Positions 27,326-35,270 of a stretch of DNA of 64,000 bases are shown here, piece after piece. The notes under the pieces are model-generated. The model was not told where the DNA came from. It did no database searches and was given only the letters and a program-made list of their open reading frames with translations. The stretch spans positions 56,338 through 120,337 of the forward strand of contig JAWQFQ010000003.1 in assembly GCA_035967975.1 (NCBI GenBank), written 5' to 3'. Every line of letters starts with the position of its first letter. Position 1 is the first letter of the stretch. This DNA is from Scytonema sp035967975. GTDB taxonomy: Bacteria > Cyanobacteriota > Cyanobacteriia > Cyanobacteriales > Nostocaceae. A program made the position numbers and the translations under genes.

Positions 27326-29393
27326 AATCTTTAGGTATAGATTGTAAAGGAACAAGTCCTACTTTACTAAGTAGACATTGACCTTGACGAGTCTTTAGTA
27401 AACTCGCAAACGAGGGACCGGCGGTCGGACGGCTGTTGTCTTTAGGGTACACCACAAATAAAGGATATCCCAGGGGATATTTGCCAGTTTTAAAAGTGTT
27501 AACATCTAAATAGTTTCTTTTATCACATAAGTTATCTGAAGGATTAATGGGACGACGTTCGCGATCGCGAAACAAAGGTTGAATTGGTGCATTTTTACTA
27601 TCGAATTTGATAGCTAGAGGATAACCAGAACACTGATCCCAAGTCTTACTAAGAATTCCAAAACTGATAATACCTGGAATTTTGTTTTCTTTAAGTTGAC
27701 TGCTAATCTGTCTTTGGGTGACTTTTGTTTCTTCTTTAATTATTTTTTCAAAATCAGCTATGTTTTGAGGGTCGTCTTTTAAGACTAGTTTTTTAAATAA
27801 ACTTCTTGCTTCCGGTTCAAGAGGAGCATAAGGTAATATAAGTAAGTCAGGACCTCCTATATCTTTCCAATTTTTGATTTTTCCTGTATAAATCTTTTGT
27901 AGGTCTTCCAAAGCAATTTGTCCTTTAAGAGCAGTGGGAATATTTCCATCTTTCTTAGTGAAAGTGACAAAAACAAGTAAACCATCATAAGCGACATGCT
28001 CTTTATTAAAACCATCTGGAATATTTTTCTCTAAGCTAGTCATTGCAAAGAAAAATTTATTCTCTGATTGTAGTTTTCTTATGGGTTCATCAGAAGGTTC
28101 ATAGTTAAATGTTGCTGCTATTTCTGGAACTGGTTTAGTTAATAAATCATTCAAACGATCTTGGTCTTCGGGACTCTGTGCCAAAACAACACTCCATGTA
28201 CTTTTTGCTTCTCCTGTATAAGGAAAGTTACCAGAAGGTATGTTTGGAACCACAGAGAATGTAGGAAGTAGTTTGTTCCACTCCGCATAGTCTTCCTGGG
28301 AATTACCCAGTATCCGAAATAAAAACCAAATACCACCTCCAAGCAGCAATAAAGTTAGAATAATAAATAAAAATAAAGGAACTGAGAAATGTTTCTTCTT
28401 TCGTTTGGGTTTGAACGAGGTTTTTGAACTATATACATCCTCTTCTTGAGGAAGTCGCAATAACTCTTGACGAGCATCTGCTGCACTATCAAAAGGCTCT
28501 TCTAAGCCCATGATACGATAAAGAAAATGCTTGAGATAATTATCGGTATTAGGCCATTGTTGAGGGTCTCTTGGATTAAGAGTAAGATAGGAAGAATAAT
28601 TTGTTGTCCGTCCCACCCATAAATATAAAGCCACTAATCCTAATGACTTTAAATCATCTTCTAGTTTCGGGGATGCAGGTTGGGGAATGGAGGGCGGAAT
28701 AAATAAATTTTCCCAAAGAGCTAAATCAGAAAAATATATATAAAAGTTGCGATTTTGTTCTAACTTTATTAAAATACTATCTAAACTGATGTTTCCATGC
28801 GCTAAACCTTTCCGTACCTGGTTAGAAGGCAAACGTAGCTTTTGAGTATGGAGAAACTCTAGAGTTTGTAGGGCTTGATTTAGAATTTCCCGCACCATAG
28901 ATGCAGTCATTGCCCCATTTTCTGTCATATATTGTCTTAAAGTTTGAGATGGTTCTACCTCATAAGTAATTAAATAACAGCGTTCTCCTTTTTCATCAGC
29001 AATAGCTTCTTGATAGTTAATAAGACGAAAGTTTTGATTTCTACCATCGGCTAAATTTACACCAGCTACCCGTTTAAAAGTCTCTTTGCATTTCAGGGCT
29101 TCGCTATCATTAAAAGAACGACTGGGTAACAAGTATTCTTTGATTATGACAGGTTGCTTATCTTGGAGTAGCATACCTGAGTACAAGCGCCCTAAACCCC
29201 GCCTACCTAGAAAACGAGTGACTTGATAACTACCCCGGCTTCCTTTAATCTCAGCTTGCTGTGCTAGAGTCGCAGGAAAACCGCACTCCAGGCAAAATTT
29301 GGCACCTTTGACTTCTTGTGCAGTTTGTAAGGGGCGATCGCAAACCAAGGGGTTATTGTGGGAGCAGGTGTATTCTCTATAAAAAGCTTCCAT
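27303..29393 (-). CDS. Pseudokinase - TM - PstS-like periplasmic-binding domain protein
   Basis: An N-terminal zinc-finger-like region (CSHNNPLVC...FCLECGFPA) precedes a protein-kinase fold (about 55-300). The catalytic loop reads HGNISLDSIL in place of HRD and the metal site is SDLALW in place of DFG, so it should be a pseudokinase. A basic stretch (KPKRKKKH) and one TM helix (FLFIILTLLLLGGGIWFLF, about 338-358) follow. The C-terminal 330 residues are a type-II periplasmic binding domain like PstS (NKEHVAYDGLLVFV, LEDLQKIYTGKIKNWKDIGG), placed by topology outside the cytoplasm. It may report an extracytoplasmic ligand to the FHA and kinase proteins inside. It overlaps the FHA zinc-ribbon gene by 23 bp. 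Confidence 0.85.
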   Translation of the reverse strand: MEAFYREYTCSHNNPLVCDRPLQTAQEVKGAKFCLECGFPATLAQQAEIKGSRGSYQVTRFLGRRGLGRLYSGMLLQDKQPVIIKEYLLPSRSFNDSEALKCKETFKRVAGVNLADGRNQNFRLINYQEAIADEKGERCYLITYEVEPSQTLRQYMTENGAMTASMVREILNQALQTLEFLHTQKLRLPSNQVRKGLAHGNISLDSILIKLEQNRNFYIYFSDLALWENLFIPPSIPQPASPKLEDDLKSLGLVALYLWVGRTTNYSSYLTLNPRDPQQWPNTDNYLKHFLYRIMGLEEPFDSAADARQELLRLPQEEDVYSSKTSFKPKRKKKHFSVPLFLFIILTLLLLGGGIWFLFRILGNSQEDYAEWNKLLPTFSVVPNIPSGNFPYTGEAKSTWSVVLAQSPEDQDRLNDLLTKPVPEIAATFNYEPSDEPIRKLQSENKFFFAMTSLEKNIPDGFNKEHVAYDGLLVFVTFTKKDGNIPTALKGQIALEDLQKIYTGKIKNWKDIGGPDLLILPYAPLEPEARSLFKKLVLKDDPQNIADFEKIIKEETKVTQRQISSQLKENKIPGIISFGILSKTWDQCSGYPLAIKFDSKNAPIQPLFRDRERRPINPSDNLCDKRNYLDVNTFKTGKYPLGYPLFVVYPKDNSRPTAGPSFASLLKTRQGQCLLSKVGLVPLQSIPKDYVCKSLP

Positions 29394-29453
29394 GAAAGAT
29401 ATTTAAGATGATAGAGAGAATTTTATCACTTCCATTCATTGCTAGTTTAACGA

Positions 29454-30131
29454 CTAAGCCTCAACTAGACCTAACTTGAGAGCAGCTACAATAGCTTGCG
29501 TACGGCTACTAACTTTTAGTTTTTCAAAAATACTCGTGAGATGAGCCTTCACCGTTGCGACTGTCACATACAAACGTTTAGCAATCTCTTCATTAGAAGC
29601 ACCTTGAACTAACCAATGTAAAACCTCTTGCTCTCTAGCTGTTAAATGAAGTTCAGGAGAAGCTTTTACAGAAGAGTTGGAAAAATTGTGAAAATACCGG
29701 AAAAAACCACTAGCAGCCTCTGAAGGCAAATATATTTCAGATTTAAACACAGTATTAATAGCTTCGCTTAACTGAGACACTAAGCGATTTTTGAATACAT
29801 AACCTACGGCTCCAGCTTGCATCGCTCGGAAAATCCAATCATCTTCTTGATGAGCTGACAGTACTAAAACTTTACCAGCATAAGACATTTCTTTGAGACG
29901 CACCAAAGTTGTAATTCCATCACCTTCCTTCAATTCTAAATCTAGTAAAATTAAGTCTGGAGAATTTTGGTTTGTGAATTGTAAAACCCGTTCTACAGAA
30001 TCTGCTTCACCTATAACTTCCAAAGAATATGAAGAATTCGTATTATAGAAGCTTAGAAAAGTACGCAGCCCTTTGCGAAAAGAGGCTTCATCATCCACAA
30101 GCAACACTGAAAATTTTTGATTGTGACCCAT
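29454..30131 (-). CDS. NarL/FixJ-type response regulator
   Basis: A receiver domain (VLLVDDEASFRKGL, phospho-acceptor Asp in LILLDLELKEGDG near residue 62, VLVLSAHQEDDW, YVFKNRLVSQL) is followed by a LuxR-type HTH (LTAREQEVLHWLVQGASNEEIAKRLYVTVATVKAHLTSIFEKL). At 225 aa it has normal length. It lies downstream of the histidine kinase (130-bp gap) and upstream of the pseudokinase on the same strand. Its likely job is to control transcription of the injection locus in response to the kinase at 30261. Confidence 0.9.
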   Translation of the reverse strand: MGHNQKFSVLLVDDEASFRKGLRTFLSFYNTNSSYSLEVIGEADSVERVLQFTNQNSPDLILLDLELKEGDGITTLVRLKEMSYAGKVLVLSAHQEDDWIFRAMQAGAVGYVFKNRLVSQLSEAINTVFKSEIYLPSEAASGFFRYFHNFSNSSVKASPELHLTAREQEVLHWLVQGASNEEIAKRLYVTVATVKAHLTSIFEKLKVSSRTQAIVAALKLGLVEA

Positions 30132-30188
30132 ATTCTATACCCCATAAATATTGCTTTATATTTATTCTTTAACCAATAATCATTCATG

Positions 30189-30250
30189 AAGCACATACAC
30201 CCTACACCCCAACACCCGCACACCCTTACACCCCTACACCCCAACACCCT
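30189..30250. repeat. C-rich ACACCCTACACCCC repeat tract
   Basis: Imperfect CACCC(T/C)ACACCCC units fill the gap between the response regulator and histidine kinase genes. Similar tracts occur at 26696-26724 and, on the opposite strand, at 55048-55076. This is a dispersed intergenic repeat of cyanobacteria. Confidence 0.6.
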
Positions 30251-30260
30251 TATCTTCAGT

Positions 30261-31367
30261 TTAGCGAGGCAAAATTATAGAAAATTGTGCTCCTCCTTCA
30301 GCTAAATTGTGAGCCCAAAGGCTTCCTTGGTGATCGAGAACAATCTTCTTCGCTATAGTTAGACCCAGTCCTGTCCCGCCCGGACGACGAGAATAAAAAG
30401 GGGTAAATATTTTTTTGAGTTCCTCCTGAGATAATCCCGGTCCTTGGTCTGAAATCTTGATGAGTATCTCACCTTGAAAAATCTGCCAGCTACAGGTAAT
30501 AGTTCCTAGGTAAGGACTAAAGTGAACAGCATTACTGAGTATATTGTCAAACACTTGCTTCATTTGCAAACGGTCTATCGCCAGAGTTGTAGACGTTACA
30601 GGAATGCATATTTTTAGCTGTTTTTGGTTAACATAAGGTTGTAAAGAGTTTATACTTTCGGCTAATACACTTCTTAAGTCTTGAAGCGCTATCCTTAATT
30701 TAGAGCTTTGACCGCAATCAAGAAGTTGGGTTAGGTTAGTATCTAAATCTTGAATACTATTACCGATAACAATTGCTTGCTCTTGTAGAGGATTGTTTTG
30801 TAACTTGAAGTATAAGTTATGGGCGTGTAATCCAATCATACCTATTGAGTTGCGTAATTGATGGCTAACGCGATGAAGAACCTCCTCCAACAGTTTAATT
30901 TGAGACTTTTGTCTCCCATTTTCTATAAAAAGGTTTATATACTTACTCAGTAGCATGACAGTCAACTTCACATACTTTTGCAAACTAGAGGAAAGAGGCT
31001 GATGAGAAATTAACTGTATATACTCAGGTTTTTGATCCTTATAACCTAGAGATATGATGTAAGAAAATGATTGAAAATCTTTAAGTTTTATTTCAGAAAA
31101 TGTAAAAACAGGAGGATAATCTATCAGCCATTCCTCTGACCTTAAATAAGCTAAAGTGTTATGAGAAAAAGGGTATTGTGCTTCAGCATAACTTATAACT
31201 TCTTCATGAAGATTACTTAAAAAGTTATGGTAAACAATACGAGCGAAAAAAATAGGATAATGGTTGGTCAGCTGCTCGCATTGAAGTTGACAAAAACTTT
31301 GAAGATCGAATGAACTAGAATCTTCAAAATTATTATCTTTTTTTTGAAGAGAAAAGCTTGTCACCAT
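30261..31367 (-). CDS. Sensor histidine kinase (cytoplasmic, no membrane segment)
   Basis: The H-box EEVLHRVSHQLRNSIGMIGLHAHNL sits about 170 residues from ATG 31367, and all ATPase boxes are intact: FDNILSNAVHFSPY (N), ISDQGPGLSQEEL (G1), FTPFYSRRPGGTGLGLTIAKK (F/G2). The first 160 residues look like a GAF/PAS-sized soluble input domain without recognised cofactor residues. The open frame extends to a TTG at 31448, but ATG 31367 has better context. It is paired with the response regulator downstream. Confidence 0.85.
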   Translation of the reverse strand: MVTSFSLQKKDNNFEDSSSFDLQSFCQLQCEQLTNHYPIFFARIVYHNFLSNLHEEVISYAEAQYPFSHNTLAYLRSEEWLIDYPPVFTFSEIKLKDFQSFSYIISLGYKDQKPEYIQLISHQPLSSSLQKYVKLTVMLLSKYINLFIENGRQKSQIKLLEEVLHRVSHQLRNSIGMIGLHAHNLYFKLQNNPLQEQAIVIGNSIQDLDTNLTQLLDCGQSSKLRIALQDLRSVLAESINSLQPYVNQKQLKICIPVTSTTLAIDRLQMKQVFDNILSNAVHFSPYLGTITCSWQIFQGEILIKISDQGPGLSQEELKKIFTPFYSRRPGGTGLGLTIAKKIVLDHQGSLWAHNLAEGGAQFSIILPR

Positions 31368-31826
31368 TGCTTCACTCACTTTCTTTTTAGTTGTATAACG
31401 ATCTATAGCACTATCTACTATTACCAAAGGCAAAAATCTGTAAAACAAAAATATTTTTTAAAATTTTTAGTTGTTAAAAAAAGGTATAGAAGCAAAGGGA
31501 AAATTTACTCATATTTCTTATCAGTAATACTGGGTTAATATTTATACTTCCTTAAAGGAAATACTGCAAAGCTTGCTAAGCGAGTTTAGGTCGCTATTAC
31601 TTACTAGGTGCATACAAGACCAATTTATGCACTTTATTAGTGAATATCCTGCTTTTTATAATTTTATTTAATTAAATAGAGATTTTATATAAAAAAAAAT
31701 ATTCTAAAAAATAGGTTTCATTCATACGCCAACTCATTTGCCTACAATATGAGTAGCTGTCATGAACTGCATACACCAGCATTCATAAAAATGCTTATCC
31801 CTACATTCTTACACCCCATTATCAAG
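31368..31826. other. AT-rich intergenic region
   Basis: No gene is supported. It is strongly AT-rich (long A/T tracts around 31660-31700) and separates the signalling operon from the cargo region. Confidence 0.4.
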
Positions 31827-32070
31827 TCAGGTAGGTGTTGACTCTGGAGAACTGGAGCGCAACGATTCACGATACTCGCGTCCAAGCCGCATCGCCTCAT
31901 CGTAAGCTGAATTATTCGCAAAGGTTCCAACGATTTTCTCCCACCATGGCGTAGAAGATGAATTGCTCTCGACAAAGCGTTTGAACCGTGCAACTTCAGC
32001 CTCATGCAGGGCGACTCGTTCTTCTAACTGTTCTGGTAACGGCGACAGCCCTCACTTAAACTCATCCCGG
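31827..32070 (-). pseudogene. Remnant of a small antitoxin-like cyanobacterial protein
   Basis: One frame reads LPEQLEERVALHEAEVARF, then ESNSSSTPWWEKIVGTFANN, then AYDEAMRLGREYRESLRSS to a TGA at 31827. This is strongly protein-like and recalls C-termini of small antitoxin-like proteins. It has no start in frame: an in-frame TGA lies a few codons upstream, while an ATG (MSL...) occurs in the adjacent frame, so a frameshift near 32050 has broken it. Confidence 0.45.
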
Positions 32071-32216
32071 TTTCGATCTTAGATTAGTGCAAGGTATTTT
32101 GCAGAACTCTGTTGAAAAATTCTTGGCGCTTGTTTCTATGTGGGCGATACGCATGGACGGCGTCAGCGCTTCGCGCTATCGCACTGTTGGATAAAAAAGT
32201 TAACTATAGTAAAAAT

Positions 32217-32555
32217 TCACGAGATGGCAAATTCTGTGTGTTTTCGTTCTGCGAGTGACTTGAAAGCTAAAACAATGTGGTTTTTAGGAATCCCTGCTGA
32301 AACTAGCTCGCTGGCGATGCCTTCTTCTGTACCATCATGTTGAATCCAAAGGGTATGATTAATGATATCGATGTGCAGCAAAGTTCCGTAGATGCGGTAG
32401 CCGTTTTGCCAGCCAGCTTCTACTAACAGGTAGCGATCGCGCTCTCGATCAAACACCAATTCCACTTGAACTAGGTCATCATTACCGAGAAAATCAGCAT
32501 AGTCTTTGAGGATGTTTTCAACGACATCACGGTACTGAGTAGTTAGTGAATCCAT
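32217..32555 (-). CDS. xisI: XisI-family protein
   Basis: The 112-aa protein matches XisI end to end: LTTQYRDVVENILKDYADF, VELVFDRERDRYLLVEAGWQNGYRIYG, HIDIINHTLWIQHDGTEEGIASELVSAGIPKNHIVLAF and the C-terminus RKHTEFAIS. XisI was named as a factor controlling excision of the fdxN element during heterocyst differentiation and occurs in many paralogs. XisH, the usual upstream partner, is absent here, so this is an orphan; its role at this site is unknown. HIP-like GC palindromes lie just downstream (32155-32185). Confidence 0.9.
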   Translation of the reverse strand: MDSLTTQYRDVVENILKDYADFLGNDDLVQVELVFDRERDRYLLVEAGWQNGYRIYGTLLHIDIINHTLWIQHDGTEEGIASELVSAGIPKNHIVLAFKSLAERKHTEFAIS

Positions 32556-32657
32556 TGAACAATTGCCTCCAAAGCCGGAGCGAAGCTAAGTAAACGAATA
32601 ATACCATTATAAAATGCATATTTACCCAAAAATACACAGTAGGTTCATCAACTGTTT

Positions 32658-33788
32658 TTACTTTTCGATTTTAGCGATCGCATCTTCTGGCGATACATTA
32701 CCATAGATCACAGACAAAATTCCTGGCAAATATTCATCCATCATCGTGACATTGGCGTAAACTACACGTTCGATGAGAGCAGCGCTGAGTCTGTCGCCTT
32801 CTACATCAATACTAGTTTTGTAGCTTATCTCCCCGTCGCTAAAGTCTAGCTCAAAGTTACCGATAATTATGCCAGAATTAGCTCTAGTTATAAACTCTGC
32901 AACAGCTAGCCGCTTATCTTCTGGTGCGTTGACTGGACAAATCGAGTAAAAGACAAATTGTTGCTGTTCGTTTCTGGCTCTGGCGTAACAATTCCACTTG
33001 CCATTTTTGCCGTGAAAACTTATTTGTAAGGCTGGCTGTTCTGGAAGTTGCACAAAAGGCCAATCATCGGCGCTGAAGAAATTTATCATTTCTTCAAAAA
33101 TATTACTACCTGTAGGAGAAGGTGGTGGAGCAGCCTCCAATTTTTGGTTGATTTTCTCTGGATTAATATTATTTAATTCTGTTAAAAATTTATCGATTCC
33201 TTCCAGCATTTTGGTAGCAGATTTTTGAGTTTTAGCTGATAAATTTGCTTCAGTCCAATCCTTAAAAAAGTTGACGACTCCTTCAGCAATTCCTTCACCA
33301 GAAGTTGCTGTTTGAGCAAGATTAGCTGGACTAATATAAGACCAAAGAGTACGGTAGCCGATTTCGCCTGATTCCTGCTGCTGTTTGACAGATAAAGCTA
33401 ACCAACTTTCGGTGAATAACAGTGGATTATCGGGTTGTTCTTGGCTTAATTTGAGGATGTAATTTGCAGCTTCCTCAATGTTGGTAGCTTGTTCTGCTAA
33501 AAGTGGTAGTAAATTGGGTTTAAGGCTGGTTTCAATGGTAATGTCAGATTCAGGAAGGAATTTCCCTGCAAAGGGGTTACGAATATCTGGCGTGAGATTG
33601 AATAACGCTTCAGTGTCAATGCGATTGTAGAGTTGTGGGTTTACCCGTAAGGCGAGGCGACATGCAATAAGTTCGTTGTCTTGTTTGGTGAGGGTTAGGG
33701 CGACGGTGCGAACTGTGAGGGGGGTTTGGGAGGAGCCTTGGAGGGTTAAGGCGGTCTCTAAGGTAGATACTTCATCCTTGGCTACCAT
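32658..33788 (-). CDS. YbjN-domain protein downstream of the CIS effector
   Basis: The C-terminal 140 residues (FFSADDWPFVQLPEQPALQISFHG...WNCYARARNEQQQFVFYSICP...AVAEFITRANSGIIIGNFELDF) are a YbjN domain, whose fold resembles type-III-secretion chaperones. The N-terminal 200 residues are helical and unrecognised. It is the last gene after the DUF4157 effector and LRR-like gene on the same strand (104-bp gap). A chaperone or immunity partner for the effector is a reasonable but unproven reading. Confidence 0.65.
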   Translation of the reverse strand: MVAKDEVSTLETALTLQGSSQTPLTVRTVALTLTKQDNELIACRLALRVNPQLYNRIDTEALFNLTPDIRNPFAGKFLPESDITIETSLKPNLLPLLAEQATNIEEAANYILKLSQEQPDNPLLFTESWLALSVKQQQESGEIGYRTLWSYISPANLAQTATSGEGIAEGVVNFFKDWTEANLSAKTQKSATKMLEGIDKFLTELNNINPEKINQKLEAAPPPSPTGSNIFEEMINFFSADDWPFVQLPEQPALQISFHGKNGKWNCYARARNEQQQFVFYSICPVNAPEDKRLAVAEFITRANSGIIIGNFELDFSDGEISYKTSIDVEGDRLSAALIERVVYANVTMMDEYLPGILSVIYGNVSPEDAIAKIEK

Positions 33789-33892
33789 ACAGTATTTTCC
33801 TTAATTTAATAGACTTGTTTTTCTGTTATTACTCACAAGTTTTTTGAGATTTGTACAAGTAATAACTAGCTCACAGACTTATAGGGATCGCA

Positions 33893-35224
33893 CTACTCTA
33901 TTGCTTCTATTACCTCTCCACTCTGCAGTTGAAACGCCACAATATGACCAAGCATTTCAGCGTAAGAATTGAAGGCTACATTCACTGATTCAAAAAGAGG
34001 GCTACCATCATATTGATTGTCCCATATATCTTCCTCTGTGTATTCGTATACACGCTGATCTTTAGGAGCATTAAGCTTAATGGCTAAGGTTGACCGTCCT
34101 GTTTCCAGCCATTCGCCCACAGGAAACAAACCATCTTTACTAATTAAGTATTTTTGTTCATCATTGCTATAGCCTCTCAGTCCGAGACTGTACCAAATTT
34201 GATCCAATTGATCAGAACGAGGAGACCATCCGTCAAATTGATCAAATCGAACCCACACTAGTTGACCATACATTACATAGGCAAGCGTTTGCCTAATGTC
34301 TCGTAGCCATTTCGGTAGCTTGACCTGCTCAGATGCTTCAACACCATTAAGCAATTCGGCGTCTTCTTTGTAAAAATTAAGTGTTGGAAACCGTTCAATA
34401 AAACGCAAAAGTGACCGTTTGGTCGTTTTTGGCAACGCCGAGGCATTGACCCAAGCTTTGGCTTCTACAGCGTTACCCTCCGTGTAATGTTTCTTGGTAA
34501 CAAACAGGCTCTCCAGTTCAGCAGGTACTGACTCACTATACACAGCTGTGAAAAGACCATCGACCGAAAAATCAGGACTGTGCATCTCTGGTCTGAGAAT
34601 ACCAGGGTCAATGCACATGAAATCACAATCTAAGTTGGGAATCGATGGAATCCCAGGACGAACCAGCACTGAACGACCTTCATACACGCCAAAGCAGCCT
34701 CGTTGACCACGTGCTCGAAGTTGACAAGTTAGTTCCCAGTCCCATTTATTCGAGAATTCAATCATCGGGGGTTGTTGCCATCGCCTACTGGGTGACTCTA
34801 GCAACCGAGGTCTCAGTTCGTTGTAGCTTGTTTTGTTCCACGGGTTGCCAATTAGTACCCCCCGCCTGAGGCTGGGCAAGCTCATCAGTGGGGTTAAATC
34901 CTCGACAAGCGTAAACATGATTTCAATTACTTCGAGGTTAGTACAAGTTGTGATTGCTGTAATATCTTCAATGGAAGAGCATGTCACCCTAAGCGTTGTC
35001 AGCTTGTCCAAACCTGTTAAATCACTTAGGTTGTTTACATTGGAAGCATGAATTTCTAGTTGTTCGAGATTTTGGCAATGGCGGAGCAATGAAACATCTG
35101 CTGCTGAAGATATTTTTAGCGGTCCCTTGAGTGCCTGCAATTCATCAACTCTAAAAGGTGAAGGATGCTCTAATACAGTTTCTAGTGCCTGGTTCAGCCC
35201 AGAATCATTTGTTTTAAGACTCAT
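33893..35224 (-). CDS. LRR-like repeat protein next to the effector gene
   Basis: Residues 30-135 contain about four leucine-rich-repeat-like units (LEQLEIHASNVNNLSDLTGLDKLTTLRV, IEDITAITTCTNLEVIEI, VEDLTPLMSLPSLRRGVL), which predict a short solenoid. The remaining 300 residues are soluble and of no family I recognise. It starts 46 bp after the effector's stop on the same strand, so it is probably co-transcribed with it. This favours an immunity, adaptor or loading function over an independent housekeeping role. Confidence 0.6.
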   Translation of the reverse strand: MSLKTNDSGLNQALETVLEHPSPFRVDELQALKGPLKISSAADVSLLRHCQNLEQLEIHASNVNNLSDLTGLDKLTTLRVTCSSIEDITAITTCTNLEVIEIMFTLVEDLTPLMSLPSLRRGVLIGNPWNKTSYNELRPRLLESPSRRWQQPPMIEFSNKWDWELTCQLRARGQRGCFGVYEGRSVLVRPGIPSIPNLDCDFMCIDPGILRPEMHSPDFSVDGLFTAVYSESVPAELESLFVTKKHYTEGNAVEAKAWVNASALPKTTKRSLLRFIERFPTLNFYKEDAELLNGVEASEQVKLPKWLRDIRQTLAYVMYGQLVWVRFDQFDGWSPRSDQLDQIWYSLGLRGYSNDEQKYLISKDGLFPVGEWLETGRSTLAIKLNAPKDQRVYEYTEEDIWDNQYDGSPLFESVNVAFNSYAEMLGHIVAFQLQSGEVIEAIE

Positions 35225-35270
35225 TAAATTCTCCCTCGGTTATCCATCAAAGCTTTTGCTGCAAGTTTAT

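Noticed and set aside
31760..32005. 81-codon frame on the - strand
   Set aside because: Shadow of the antitoxin-like remnant, which reads sensibly in another frame.
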